NCBI GenBank assembly: GCA_946902875.1
Contig: OX336338.1
Span: 11,337,971 to 11,401,970, forward strand
Direction: 5' to 3'
Source: Nematopogon swammerdamellus
Lineage: Eukaryota > Arthropoda > Insecta > Lepidoptera > Adelidae
Length of the DNA: 64,000 nt
Shown here: positions 31,330 through 43,972 of the stretch, in pieces
How positions within the stretch are numbered: the stretch's first letter is position 1
Layout: each line of letters begins with the position of its first letter
Position numbers and translations under genes: made by a program
The notes under the pieces: generated by a model
What the model was told of the DNA's origin: nothing
The model's input: the letters and a program-made list of their open reading frames with translations, nothing else
Databases searched by the model: none

Positions 31330-32370
31330 ACTTTCTAATTTGTCTCCCAAAATCTAAATTCGTTAATTTACGCTTCACGTCCGTTATTGGGTCACAAACT
31401 CTATTATAAACCTCTCTACATTTTTTCGTCCAGAAGATTCGGAGATAATAAGCTGTGACAGACGGACAGACAGACAGACACAAGAGTAACCCTGTAAGGG
31501 TTCCGCTTTTTCCTCTTTTGAGGTACGTAACTTAATTACTTGGTTACTTACTTTCTTCGAGAATGATTATCGTATTCTAGAGTACAGCTCGCCTTCGGCC
31601 TCGCCCTTAGTTACTTACTTTCTTCGAGAACTTCATACATAAAGGAAGTAATACGGCTATTTGAAAAAAAAATATTACTTTATAATTTGTCTCCCAAAAT
31701 CTAAATTCGTTAATTTACGCTTCACGTTCGTTATTGGGTCACAAACTCTATTATAAACCTCTCTACATTTTTTCGTCCAGAAGATTCGGAGAAAATAAGC
31801 TGTGACAGACGGACAGACAGACATAAGAGTAATCCTGTAAGGGTTCCGCTTTTTCCTCTTTTGAGGTACGTAACTTAATTACTTAGTTACTTTACTTACT
31901 TTGTTCGAGAATGATTATCGTATTCTAGAGTACAGCTCGCTTTCGGCCTCGCCCTTAGTTACTTACTTTCTTCAAGAACTTCATACATAAAGGAAGTAAT
32001 ACGGCTATTTGAAAAAAAAAATTACTTTATAATTTGTCTCTCAAAATCTAAATTCGTTAATTTACGCTTCACGTCCGTTATTGGGTCACAAACTCTATTA
32101 TAAACCTCTCTACATTTTTTCGTCCAGAAGATTCGGAGAAAATAAGCTGTGACAGACGGACAGACAAACAGACACAAGAGTAATTCTATAAGGGTTCAGA
32201 TTTTTCCTCTTTTGAGGTACGTAACTTAATTACTTAATTTCTTCGAGAATGATTATCGTATTCTAGAGTACAGCTCGCCTTCGGCCTCGCTCTTAGTTAC
32301 TTACTTTCTTCGAGAACTTTTATCTACTTTCTGGACGCAGCTCGGCCTTCGGCCTCGTCCTTAGTTACTT
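31330..32370. repeat. Three tandem copies of a 347-bp repeat with GCCGAAGGC units
   Basis: AATTTGTCTCYCAAAATC starts at 31337, 31684 and 32031, spaced 347 bp. Each copy holds CGTCCAGAAGATTCGGAG, a GACAGACGGACAGAC tract and a CTCGCYTTCGGCCTCGC unit. The third copy runs into two more satellite units. Confidence 0.85.
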
Positions 32371-32446
32371 ACATTCTTCGAGAAAGTTTATCCGGTCGGT
32401 CGTATGAATTTGAAAGGGGTTAGAATATTTTACTATGGAAGGCATC

Positions 32447-33190
32447 TTGGGATGGCGGCCATTTTGAAAAAAAAAAATTATTAAAGGCCAGCGATAAAAT
32501 CTTAATAAATCGATAGGGGATACATAGTCAAACATAAAATGTTATAAGTCATTCATTACTTCCTAAAGTGTCACGTTACTGAGATAATTGGAGGTAGATA
32601 AAGATCGCAATATGGCCAGTACAAATCTACAATTAAATGTATTAAAGACGAGTTTATGTAATATGGTTATGATCAAATCCCGTGTTTCTTACTATTTTGA
32701 TTCACTTAACCGTAAAATAAAGTTTTTTTTAAAATAAGTATAGAATTTTTCAGTTTGTTTTGCGCTCCATTAACTTATTTTTTGTTAAAATTCAAAATAT
32801 GATTCTCCATAATATTATCTATTATTTTTACTAAATTGCTGCTGATTTCCCATTATCTTTTTTCATTTAATATTAGATAGGTATTTTATATTTTTATTAT
32901 ATAAAAGTTCATAAACAGCGCATAATCTAGCACTTTTTGTTAAATACTATTACTTCAATAATACTTACTTTAATACTTTTAGTTAAGTTAATATAAGTAA
33001 TAAAAAAAATTTTAATTGTAAACAACGAAGTGGCCGTATTGTCATTTTTACCTCCAATTATCTCGGTAACGTGCGGTAACGTGACACTTTAGGAACATTT
33101 TATTGTATTATCGAGGTTTCATCGCTGTCCTTTGTTTTGAATTTTTTTCAAAATGGCGGCCGATGACCAGGCTACAAACTTTCGAAGCCC
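32447..33190. mobile_element. MITE-like element with imperfect inverted arms of about 170 bp
   Basis: The left arm (GGCGGCCATTTTGAAAAA ... TAAAGTGTCACGTTACTGAG ... AATTGGAGGTA) is matched in reverse by about 33020-33190. The interior is AT-rich with no reading frame. Confidence 0.7.
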
Positions 33191-33310
33191 TTTGGCACAA
33201 AATTTGAATATTATTTTTAAACCATTTCAACGTTTATTAAAATCTAGCTATGCTCGCTCGCGTATGCTGTGCTCGCGGTAAGTGACAGTTTCAATGTTGG
33301 AATAGGTACC

Positions 33311-33365
33311 TACCACAGAGCATCAAATGCGCGCGCCCCCGGTAGGTATTTGATGCTCTGTGGTA
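33311..33365. repeat. Perfect 18-bp-arm hairpin
   Basis: TACCACAGAGCATCAAAT (33311-33328) and its exact reverse complement (33348-33365) enclose a GC-rich 19-nt loop. Confidence 0.8.
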
Positions 33366-33739
33366 CCTACACTTGCTAAATTTGTTTCAGAATTTATTCA
33401 ATTGATATTTAGGAATTAATGGGGTGGTACCGTGAGTAGAACAACCAATTTTCCATAACAAATTGAACCGAACAATAAAAAAAAATTACAGATCTCGTGC
33501 ATTACACGACCTTCGAGGTACATTGAAAATGAACTCAACAAAATAAAAAAAAAGTACATATTACATTTATATATTTTTTATTATTTTTCAAAAAGACAAG
33601 CAGCTTGTAAACAATTGTAAAAATGTAAACTAAAATTTAGACAGAAAAAGAGATAAGCTTGACATTATGTCTAACTAAAGTAACAAATGAATAAATATCA
33701 AATATAAAAATATTATCGAAGGTCTTTCAAAACTAGTTT

Positions 33740-34127
33740 TTTTTTTTTGTGGAAACTGACACGGTTGACTACATCAACTACAACGTCCGTGATGTCAGCC
33801 CATAACACCGGGTGAACTAGGTGCCATGTCAGTGCTTCCCCCTTTGATCGTGCCGGCTACACTGAACTGGTCGGAAAACACAAACTATTTACATAGTCGT
33901 TTTGACCGACGTTTCATTCAGTGCGGTGGTACCAACCCGGGCGGGTTAACCCCTACCACCAAGTAAGATTAGGAGGGAAGGGACCTACAGTTTTACGAGG
34001 AATCCGAACCTCGGTCAGCCTCCAACGGTCAGCGGTCACCCATCCCAGTACTGACCGCACTCAGCGTTGCTTAACATTCAATAGCGACAGTTGACTGTCT
34101 GCACCACTGAGCTATCGAGGCTGACAC
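33740..34127 (-). mobile_element. Composite-head SINE, full length
   Basis: The reversed full copy runs from a T run with TGGAAACTGACACGG to GAGCTATCGAGGCTGAC at 34127. It contains the 5S-like region (reverse of CAGTACTGGGATGGGTGACC) near 34040-34060, and belongs to the same subfamily as the copies at 51145 and 52633. Confidence 0.82.
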
Positions 34128-34185
34128 GACATAGACATGAGACATAGATAATAGTACGCTAAGCGGGGGGGTTCATGACAGGAAC

Positions 34186-34412
34186 AAAAAAAGTTAAATT
34201 ACAAATTTAAAAAACCCCCGACTCTTAAAAAGTCAAAAATAATTTCCGTTTACTTACTTAAAGGAGTCGGTGGACCGCTAAGTAAATTCCCGCGCAACTC
34301 TTGAGTCTTTATATTTAATTTACTTAGCGGTCCCCCGACTCCTTTAAGTAAGTAAACGAAAATTATTTTTGACTTTTTAAGAGTCGGGGGTTTTTTAAAT
34401 TTGTAATTTAAC
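34186..34412. repeat. Foldback element, arms about 100 bp
   Basis: 34186-34288 and 34317-34412 are near-perfect reverse complements (TTAAAAAACCCCCGACTC ... ACTTAAAGGAGTCGG) around a loop of about 28 nt. A (CA)n tract at 34612-34645 and a repeat tail (TCGTCGGGGGTTAAAA) follow. Confidence 0.85.
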
Positions 34413-34608
34413 TTTTATTTCAAGCTTTTTAAAAAAAACCGTATGCAAATTGGTCCACTTTTTAAGAGAATTATTTTTTTTATTACTTAATTACTTTATT
34501 ACTTGATTACAAACATAGCTAAGAACCATCCCGATTAAACAAGCTTCCTAATAAAAAAAACCGCATCCAAATCGGTCCACCCGTTTGGGAGCTACGATGC
34601 CACAGACA

Positions 34609-34649
<41 letters not shown>

Positions 34650-34699
34650 AACTTATAACACCCCTCCGTTTTTTCGTCGGGGGTTAAAAAGTCTTCCAA

Positions 34700-36160
34700 C
34701 ACATAGATCTCTTTCTTTCAGAAATTGTGAAAAACCTCTGTGAAAAACCACAATTTTAATTTTATTAGTATGGAATTGAAAGAATTTCATTTTTTTACCA
34801 CCTTATATGTGTTACATCATAATGGTAATGAAGATTTTTTTGTTACTGTTATGAAACTGAATCGATGAGGCTATAAAGATCAACCACCCATTTTTTTTTT
34901 TTTAATAAATAAAAACAATATTTTACATAAAAAAAAGCCCAAGCCTTATAGAGGTTAGGTTAGAACTAACCTAACCTATATTCCTGTGGCGTCCTTCCGA
35001 CTCTATCATCAGGACCCTGGGTATAATATGACTAGAGTACTTGCGAAGACAAATCCAACGAGCCCAAACATGGTGGATTTATCATGTGTAGTTTATTAAC
35101 TTGCCCATACAATTTCTTCGATCCCTCGAAAAATCTCACATGTCTAATCGTCATAAACGGCAAACGAGGTGATATTAATCGCTCGCTTATTATACTTTTA
35201 TAATATTTACTTTCATTATCAATCATAATATTCCAAAACATTATATTTATATGTAAAAATCATAAACTTTAATGCTACTACTCAGATTAGTCCGCGCGCC
35301 GCACATACCTCCCGCGGTATTCAAAATTCCGCCTCATAAAGGATAAGCTACAGCCTAGACCGTGAGAAACAGCGAGGTCCCGTTTTTTCAAAATGTAGCC
35401 CAACTCAATACCCCGAGGGTTTTTTTTATTTTTTTGATATCGTTTTTCGTTTTCAAGAAATCGCCGATTCAATGAGAGAAGACACCAAAAAATCACGTCA
35501 TTTTTCGACATTTTTGGATTTTTTTAAAAAAGTTTTTGACTTTTCCAAAAAAAATTTCTTCTTTTATAAAAAATTAATTCTCGCCGAGACGCATCTTTTG
35601 ACATCCCAATCATCCACGTAGCTGTAAAATTCACGACACCAGGGCGATGTCGCACTTTTCCTTGAAATGGGTGCCCTACCAACGCGATCGAAAAAACATG
35701 TTCAATGTTAAAATATGGTTTTCCGTAGGTAACATGTTTCATAGCTTGTTGTCCTCCTATTATTACTCACACTGTTTGGCTCTGGGAGCTTATGACGGGC
35801 GGGCGGACGAACAGACCCACCGGAGTGAGGCAATAAGTCTTTTTTTTTTATTTTGCTACGGAACACTAACAGGGGTTTGATGGGTAACGAGGCTTCAGCA
35901 GCAGATGCGAAGGAACGAATTGGGTTCCAACCAGCGAATGTCATTCCCAACTCCGTCAACTTCAGCACTAAATCTAGATCTTTCTCTTGAGTCCGCTTGC
36001 AAGTCACGGGTGTGACAACAGCTGTGACCGAGTCTCTGGCGAATTCTATTACAAATTGCTATTTTGCAACGTCGATCACGCGCAGTTTAAGGCTTAGAGG
36101 CAATTCTGGTGAGTAATAAAGTCCGGGTAGCATATCGTAGGTACTTCTAAATGATAGGTC
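34700..36160. other. Repeat debris in LRR intron 1
   Basis: GACAAATCCAACGAGCCC (about 35048) recurs near 53682 with flanking similarity, marking a dispersed family. GACCCACCGGAGTGAGGC (about 35814) is a repeat tail seen again near 48890. I see no gene. Confidence 0.45.
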
Positions 36161-36189
36161 AATAACCTTTAGCCTTAACCCATAACGCC

Positions 36190-36420
36190 GAGGGTGGGTG
36201 GTGCTCCGAGCAAAATCTAAGGAGTGGATATTTCCGCACCATCGCTCGTCTGGCTCTCCATGGGGGGCGAGCTGCCGAGTGACCGCACCACGAGCCGCGC
36301 GGGACCACGACGCCGCGCGCCGCCGCGCGGCCCCGCCAGGAGTTCGCCGGCGACGAACGAAATCGAATTCGCCCGTGACCCGTGCTCCCGACTCCCGACC
36401 CGCCTTGACTAGCCAATTGA
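36190..36420. other. GC-rich island
   Basis: Positions 36270-36370 are CpG-rich between AT-rich repeats. Frames on both strands are low-complexity. Similar islands in this intron lie at 37070-37140, 40600-40745 and 41155-41225. They could be intronic regulatory sequence or eroded repeat parts. Confidence 0.35.
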
Positions 36421-37454
36421 TCTCCGCAGTCATGTTGACTCGTAAGCTGTTTATTGGAAGTCTATCGACGACACGGTACGCACCCTAGCTATTAGTAGTC
36501 GTGCGCGCTGCTCGGTGGTGCAGGTGATGCGCAGTGTTTCTTTCGGTACTTCGCCGGGGTTGGTGTGCCGCCCAGAAGCCTGTTCAAGCCTAGCAACAGT
36601 CCGAAAATCTGCTGCCATGGCACCTAACTGAGCGTGGTTTCGCGAGGAGAGGTGATTTTGGCTCTGACGACTGCACCACTGGTCTCTCGGCACAGCCACG
36701 TTTGTTTACATTAAAAAAAGAATGTTCACTGCCCCCGGAAGAAAATATTTTAATTCGATATCATTTTCAGACATGCACCCGATTCATTCCCCCACACTGA
36801 AAAAAATATCTGAAAGAAAAATTGGTAATTATGTGGTCAGTGGGAATGGTTACTATTATTAGGGTAAAACCACTCCGAATATGTATAACACAGACAAGGC
36901 TAGTTCGTGCTTCAGGTTACAGAAGAAATATATAATCTGTCTACGTACCTACATACTGAAACACTCCATCGCACAGCTAGCGCGACAAGCGGCAGCGCCT
37001 GCGCGTACCTCTGCGTATAGCGTATAGCGTGTTCGCTCTGAAATCGCAAGTTTTCCTCTTAACTTAATTGACCCCCGGCGCGGCGGACTCCAGCCCGCCC
37101 CAGCGGCACCGCCGCCGCCTCCGCGCCGTGGAATGCAATGAACGACATCGGAGACAATATAATATATCATACTGCAATATTATTGCGTAATTAATAAATT
37201 AGCGGACTTCCGATTATTACACTACCATTTCAATCCTCGCCTTTAGGACTAAAGAAAAAAAAGAACTAGGATTGTCCAATGAAGTTGTCCTGTATGCGAT
37301 GGTTGTGTATTGATTGAAAGACTTCTGTTCGTGGTGTTCTCGTCTCGAAGAACAAAGACAAAATACTCACAATAATAGTCGCTAGCCGTGCATCATCATG
37401 GCACTACCACCGCCCGCCCACCAGCCGCGGGGCGGTGCGGCGGGAGAAACTCTC

Positions 37455-37570
37455 TGTTTCTCTGTTTCTCTCTCTCTCTCTCTCTCTGTCTCTCTTTTCT
37501 CTCTCTCTATACTCTCCTGTCTCTCTCTCTCTGCTCTCCTGTCTCCCCCCCCCCCCCCCCCCCTCTCTCT
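37455..37570. repeat. CT-rich microsatellite with C run
   Basis: Long (CT)n stretches from 37455 are followed by an uninterrupted run of about 20 C residues near 37543-37562. Open frames across it (Ser/Leu or Arg/Glu) are artefacts. Confidence 0.92.
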
Positions 37571-37715
37571 CTGCTCCGTCCGCCCCAACGGGCAGGGTTA
37601 TCGCAGGCCACTTCTAAAGTAGTAAAATTGAATGATATGATAACACAGTACTGGTGTCGCACGCGCAGCGCATGCGACTCTCCCGCCACACTTACTCGTA
37701 GTATTCAATAACTCT

Positions 37716-38274
37716 AGGGTGTTTCAGGATAGGCTTGAGAAACTTCAGGAATAAAAAGTAAGTTATTAGAAGAAAAAAATCCTTATCACTCAAATCGAAA
37801 TTCCGTTTTTTTTTCTTTTCATACAAACATTTGAAATTGTATTGAAAACACGATGGACAATCAGTATGGGGAGATTTTGGCAACAGTGCTGTCTAGGTCT
37901 AGGGAGTGCAATGACCTAGTCCAGTCCCATTATTCTTTTGATATAATTCAAATTTAAGTGTTTGGATTTTAACTACATGCAGTTCAATTCTACTAGTTAG
38001 GCATGTAAGTTAGTCATTTTATTTTCAAGTCTCGATGAAACGGTTTTCACTAAAAAGTTCTATAAAATAACCGAATCTGGGAAAAAGTTTCAGAGCTTTC
38101 CTCTTCAAAATTTGAAGAGGCGTGCGTTATTAAAATTTTGGAAGTACACGGCGCCATGCGCCAGTGGTTTAAGCTAAGATTATCAAATTACTTTCTATGT
38201 GTTAACGCAGTGAAATGTTCAGTATGGACTCCTTTCGAACCCTGAAGTTACGAAACCCTATCCTAAAACACCCT
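37716..38274. mobile_element. MITE with AGGGTGTTTNAGGATAGG ends
   Basis: 37716-37733 and the reverse complement of 38257-38274 differ at one position, and the similarity continues inward to AACTTCAGG. The end sequence resembles Tc1/mariner-type termini. An inverted repeat of about 90 bp (38127-38210 against 38335-38418, TAAGCTAAGATTATCAAATT) overlaps the right end and extends beyond it, so two elements or a duplication meet here. Confidence 0.7.
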
Positions 38275-38451
38275 GTATATCGATCATACGGATGCAGTAT
38301 TCGAGGCAGTTAGGTACTCGTATGTGAACATTCCACTGCGTTAACAGATTAAAAGTAATTTGATAATCTTAGCTTAAACCACTGGCGCCGTGTACTTCCA
38401 AAATTTTAATAACGCACGATAGATGGCGGACAGATTACGCATTCATATGAG

Positions 38452-38896
38452 CAGAGGCGGCGCAAGGCGTGGGCGACGTGGGCGACCGCCCACGGCCTCG
38501 CGGCCCGAGGGGCCTCGCGCCTCGAAAGTTCATGCAGCTTTGATTCATGAAAAATATTCAGCTAAATCTATTAAAAGAGACCCCGAGTAAACATGTTGAG
38601 ACTTAATCAAAGGCAAACTAAAGCTTACTATAAAGCCTTTATCAGACACAAGATGGGAAAGCAGGACAGAGGCAGTGAAGGCTGTGTATTATTGCAATTT
38701 GATTATGTTTACTTGTATCATTGACTTGTACCTATCGACGAAAGGTATGCTCACAAAAATGTTTGATTTGATCGGTGTACCGGAAATCCATTTCAACAGT
38801 GAAAATCCATAAAATACATCCTCTAGTGCCACCAGAGAGGGCCTCGCAAAATATAATATCTTGCCCACATAAAATTTAGGTCTTGCCCCGACACTG
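38452..38896. mobile_element. hAT-like MITE, 445 bp, with 8-bp target duplication
   Basis: The element starts CAGAGGCGGCGCAAGG and ends TCTTGCCCCGACACTG, short imperfect TIRs of the CAGNG type seen in hAT elements. CATATGAG is present immediately on both sides (38444-38451 and 38897-38904). The interior encodes nothing recognisable. Confidence 0.85.
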
Positions 38897-39246
38897 CATA
38901 TGAGGGTTTCTTCCTTACAACGTTCAACATGCAATACAAACATTCAGGCTAAACACATTACCCTCCTTTTGGCTTCCCCATAGTCGGGTAAAACCAAGCG
39001 GAGATATGCCTCGACGAGTAGAGTAGGTATCCACATTTACATATGCAATACCCTTTACACACACTGTTAGTTTTCCCCCGGGAAAATTGGAGATAAATGA
39101 ATGGAAGGGGTAAAATAGGCAAGTCGTACTATTATTGTTAACTTGTCGCTTATACCTACTTCATTCATTAAATCTACTCGCCAGATTTAACTCGCCTTAA
39201 TTTATGGTACACTTTTTAGCCTACCCTACTAGCTTTTTATCTAATA

Positions 39247-39584
39247 AAAATCAGCCAAGTACGAGTCGAACTCGCGCAACGAGGGTTCCGTTTCGCCATG
39301 TCATGGTTAGCGCCATGCACGCCATCTATAGCGTGTTTATGAAATGCTTCATATTAGTTAAAATTCATGATTAGTTAAAATGCTTCATACTCTTTTCGGT
39401 AGATGGCGAGCGCGCATACACTTTTTAGTTTCTTCTATGGGAACCCCCGTGAATTTTTTACTTTTTCTTATTTTTATTATTTGTTGTTATATCAACCATA
39501 ATAAATAACACATATTCTGTGAAAATTTCAACGGGGTACCTATTACGGTTCAAGAGATACCGCCCTCGGACAGACGGACAGACG

Positions 39585-39627
<43 letters not shown>

Positions 39628-39678
39628 GGGGCGTAGGCTTAGTAATAGGGTCCCGTACTAGATACGGAACCCTAAAAA
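39247..39678 (+). repeat. GGGTTCCGTA/GACA-tail repeat, longest copy
   Basis: AAGTACGAGTCGAACTCGCG ... GGGTTCCGTTTCGCCATG ... GGTAGATGGCGAGCGCGC ... ATATTCTGTGAAAATTTCAAC ... a 50-60 bp (GACA/GACG)n run ... ACTAGATACGGAACCC. This is the best reference copy in the window for the family. Confidence 0.8.
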
Positions 39679-39969
39679 ACGTAATAACAAGTTGAACTTA
39701 AGCGTAAATAATATTTAACAACTTTTTGTGGACTAGGTAGTTGTGCGTCGAACCTGGCCTTTTTATTTGAAGAATGGTTTTTGATGGAATGCTAATATCT
39801 CTATTTTCACACGTTATATACAAGGAATAGAATACTACCTTCTACTACTAGTATATTATATACTACTTTATAATATTTTTTTAGATTTATTTATTTTTAC
39901 ATTCTGGAATAATGGCCTCGGACAGAGGAAAATTTACATTGTAATCTATTAAATTTCCTTTTTCCCGTA

Positions 39970-40235
39970 CTAGGCGGTAGGCTGAATCAATTACTTGTAT
40001 TGTATGTAGCCGACTAGGGTTGTACCATCCATTGAGTTATATATAATTAACTCAATGGTACCACCGTACTGGGTGTAAGATGGCCGCTCTAGTCCAGAAT
40101 AGCCAGCAATCCAAAGGGAACTCTCCGTTATGGCATCTTCTCGCAGGTGATATTGGCTTGTCGCAGCATGTGCTCTGGCGCCTCTGACTCAGTCACCCAT
40201 AGCCCATACTGGATTATATAAAAAAAAAATTATAT
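39970..40235 (+). mobile_element. Very divergent SINE-like copy
   Basis: CTAGGCGGTAGGCTGAATCA, GGTACCACCGTACTGGG, CAAAGGGAACTCTCCGTTATG and the A run after ATACTGGATTATAT follow the order of the SINE body, but identity is low. Confidence 0.4.
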
Positions 40236-41496
40236 GTATAACCTTTATGCAATTGAATTTTTTTCCAAATATTTTCCGAATCTGTGCATTTTATATAAGA
40301 CGTTTTCATCCATATGCCTAATATTTTAATATTAAATAAATAAATAGAAAAGCGGCCACTATTAAATTGAGTTGAGTAACAGTTGTACCAATGACACCTG
40401 TTTAACCATGAAATGTGCTGTCTCCTGGGAATCTATAAATATTCCAAGTTTCAAGTAGATAACTCAAAACGTTTACGAACTAGAGGCTGTGACAGACAGA
40501 CTGATGGACGACGACGACGGCAGACACCTGACAGATTTTATAAAATCCCTACTGCATCGCAGGCTACAGATCCTAAATAAAGGAGGATCAGAAGAGACTA
40601 GAGTTAGCGAGCGGGCGAGGACGACGTGGACGCGGCGAGCGCGCGCGCGCGCGCGGTGTGCGACCGCGACGCCGCGCCGCGCCGCCGCCGCGCTGCCGCC
40701 CCCCCGCACAGCCGCGTCGCGCCGCCCCGCGCCGCCTCCAATTGAAATATACGCTGTTAGGCCAAAGGGTTAATTGCCTTAAAATTAAATTATAAAACGG
40801 GACCAGCAAATACAATCATGTGAATATGGCTGTGCGCGTACATATGTGCGGCGCGTGCTCTGTAGCTACGCACCTACCTATGTACACATCTCCAGTACCT
40901 GCCCTTTCAGCAACAGAAAATACTTTTATTAATATTTAAAAAATTGAAAATACTTGAAATCAAATGTGTGGTGTATACACTTTCATATAGGTAAAATGAA
41001 ATACTGGACTGATATGAATCTCAACGAAAACACCAAATTGAAACATGAAATGGCTACGGAACCCTCTACGTGAAAATTATTCAGAAGCAAGTGCAAGTTT
41101 GAGTTTAGGAATTAGGAAGGACGCCACTATGCCTTTGGTGTGATGTCTGATGTGGCGCGATCGTAGTCGCCTCCCCGCCCCTCCCCCGCCGCCCGCTCCG
41201 CCTCACGCGCGCGGCGCGACGACACGCAGTCAGTGCGGCCATGCGACCATTTGGCGCCACTCTGTAACTGATAACCCCTAGAACGTTGACCCTACACACA
41301 TTTGTGTTTACCTAAGCCGATCAGACGTCATTTTGTCGTTTGTCGCTCAGCTGTGATCCATCATCAAAACAATCAACAACAACCGATAGGTACACACCTA
41401 GTGAAACTATTGAAACACATTCCTGAAGTTTATCAGTTCACTATTGCATTGCATTGAATGAAACCATCAGTACGGAGTTACATGGAAAAACCTTGT

Positions 41497-42340
41497 TTTA
41501 AGAGAGCACCCTCAGGGCTCGGTTCTGGGACCAGTGCTCTACACTCTTTTCACAGCGAATTTGCCAAGTACTTCAGACTCTACTATAGCTACCTTTGCAG
41601 TGCAGACGACACTTCAATCCTTGCCAGTAGTCCAGATCGCATATAGCTTCCCAAGAGCTGCAATCATTCAAACACAAACAGTCCACGAATGCCTCCAGAA
41701 ATGGAGAATTGCAAGCAGTGCAGATCACATTTACACTGAGGGACTGAGGCTAGGGAACTGGCCCCTAGTAAAGCTGGACCTCACGATCTGCCTCACGAAG
41801 ATAGTGTAATGGTCATACGCCTTGATAGAAAGCTAATATGGAAGAACACACTTAAGAAATGAGGCTAACATACGCTTTTGAAATCTATTTGGCTGATATA
41901 GTAGAAATTCCAAACTTTCGCCAGAAAACAAAATCCTACCGTACAAAATTATAATAAAACCAGCCTGGCCCTATGGACTGCAGTTATGGGTTAGTGCCAG
42001 AACTTCCATTGTCGGCATTATTCAGCTGCTTTAAAATGTTATTCTTAAAAGCCTAGCCTGCAACGCACCGTGGTTCGTACATATCCACCACGGAACTCGA
42101 AATGCGGACTGTCTGCAAAGAAATAGCTTCTGTCACCAAGGCTTATAAACATACAACCAGCTGTCAGGACAGCTACTAGGTACACTCACGTATGAGAAAA
42201 GTCTCAAGAGACCAGACATCCTGCGGAGTAGTGACTAGAAGTTCAATATCTATCAGCTACATAATATACCTATATTCGAGGCATCTTCGATGGAGGGTGG
42301 TCTCATCAAGCCTCAAGATCAAGTCTGAAGACTGATCGAT
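41497..42340 (+). pseudogene. Jockey-type LINE ORF2 fragment
   Basis: Shifting frames give QGSVLGPVLYTLFTANLPS, then ADDTSILASSPDR (the catalytic F/YADD region near 41600), KWRIASSADHI, LDRKLIWKNTLKK, and a region resembling the thumb (PTVQNYNKTSLALWTAVMG). Multiple frameshifts and stops are present. It is sense to the LRR gene inside intron 1. Confidence 0.7.
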
Positions 42341-43439
42341 CGCAGATAGTTAATTTAAAAACAAAATATTAAATTAAACGCCCAGTGCGTGCGTGAAGAA
42401 GGGAAGAGAAGGGGTAGAAAAGATAAGTACTATGGGGCTGGTATGGACAAATCATTGTTAAAGGCCCTATAAAAAACTATGTGCCCTGTGTGTAGCACCT
42501 AATTACGGGTAGCCAGTACGTACGTAATACATTAGCAAAATACGTTCTTAGTCTTAATTTCGAAAGTAATTCATTAAATAGGTAATTAAGTGCTCCATTT
42601 CAATGAACATGATAATGGGCTATGTATTTGTACACATCATTATTTTTACACCAGGCTAAAAATAAAACACAAGCAACATTTAGTTCAGCCGAGATATGGA
42701 GGTAGGTACTGCAGCATGCAGTGGTATGAGGTGAATTGATAACATAAATGTAAGTTACGCCAATAACTCTCAAACTCTGACACAACTCAGTAATACAATT
42801 TGTTTAAAAGGCAAATCTCCACAATATTTTTGATTATTGGATTTGTTGCTTGGTTTTTTGAACAGAGTATGGAGGCCGACTATTGGATTGGACACTGACT
42901 TTGTATAGATTTCCGTAGGTGGACCCCGACCGACTTTGGTAATTTGACCGACTTTTGACCGAATTTGGGTTTAGATTCTATTGCCGTTTTAGCGAATGTT
43001 CAAATTTTATTGGCTTTGATGTTCTTGCACATAAAATCTTAAAACTATCTTGAATTTTGGTCTATGAAATTTGGTCTTCATATTAACACGAAGACCAAAA
43101 GTCGGCCACCTAGATTAAAAGTTCAACAAGGGTGACCAGATCAATCACAGAAATACCTAATATTAAAAAATTATTAATAAAACTATTTTTCACAAATTTA
43201 TTCGGTATCTCCTAAAAACCAATGCCTTATCCCCGATCTATTCAATTTCCTTTATTGATCTATTTGTTACATTAAATATGTAAACTTAGACTAGTCAAAA
43301 TATTGTATAAAATTGTTCTTATTCTATTTCAAACCAAGCAAATAAATTATTTATTACATACATGCGTATTAGTTTTATCATACAATTGTCATACAATATG
43401 CTCGGATGCCGTCAGTTTTTGAAAGCAAATAGGAAAACA

Positions 43440-43560
43440 CCTTATTGAGGCATCAGGGGAAGGTGTCGGGCCGGGACGCACTTCATTCAAGCAGCGAATT
43501 AGCATTGCCATTCAACGGGGGAACGCAGCATCCGTCACGGGGAACATGCCGTTGATCCCC
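43440..43560 (+). pseudogene. Fragment of transposon nuclease-like protein tail
   Basis: One frame reads QRISIAIQRGNAASVTGN, matching the tails of the frames at 46341 and 60669 (AIQRGNAASVLGTF). It is only a remnant, about 410 bp upstream of LRR exon 2. Confidence 0.55.
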
Positions 43561-43829
43561 ATGATGGATGAATATTTTTATTATTTATAGGTTATTGGTT
43601 AATTTACTTTATAATATAGGTATTTTATGTTTCTATTTTATCATGCAATATTAGTTTTATTAATTGTGTACTAGTTACGTAGGTATGTACATACCCGAAT
43701 TATTATTTTTTTCGAATTGTGTCCACGATTCTATAAAGTAATTTGTTTAATTACTGTGTACCTACTTGCATTATGAACGCATTCATGATATATTATTATT
43801 CTAATTAGGTAGGTACCCAGGCGGTTCAT

Positions 43830-43940
43830 TTTTTTTATGGAAACTGACACGGTTGGCTACATCACCTACAACGTCCGTGATGTCAGCCCATAACACCGGG
43901 TGAACTAGGTGCCATGTCAGTGCTTCCCCCTTTGATCGTA
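43830..43940 (-). mobile_element. SINE 3' fragment beside LRR exon 2
   Basis: ATGGAAACTGACACGGTTGG to TGCTTCCCCCTTTGATCGT is the last 110 bp of the SINE, reversed; it shares CCCCCTTTGATCGT with the copy at 33740-34127. It ends 33 bp before the exon. Confidence 0.85.
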
Positions 43941-43972
43941 AATAGTGATAGTTGGTTGTGTTTGGCCAGCAG

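Noticed and set aside
36059..36433. Minus-strand 124-codon frame as a gene
   Set aside because: No recognisable domain, biased composition in a GC island, no splice or start support.
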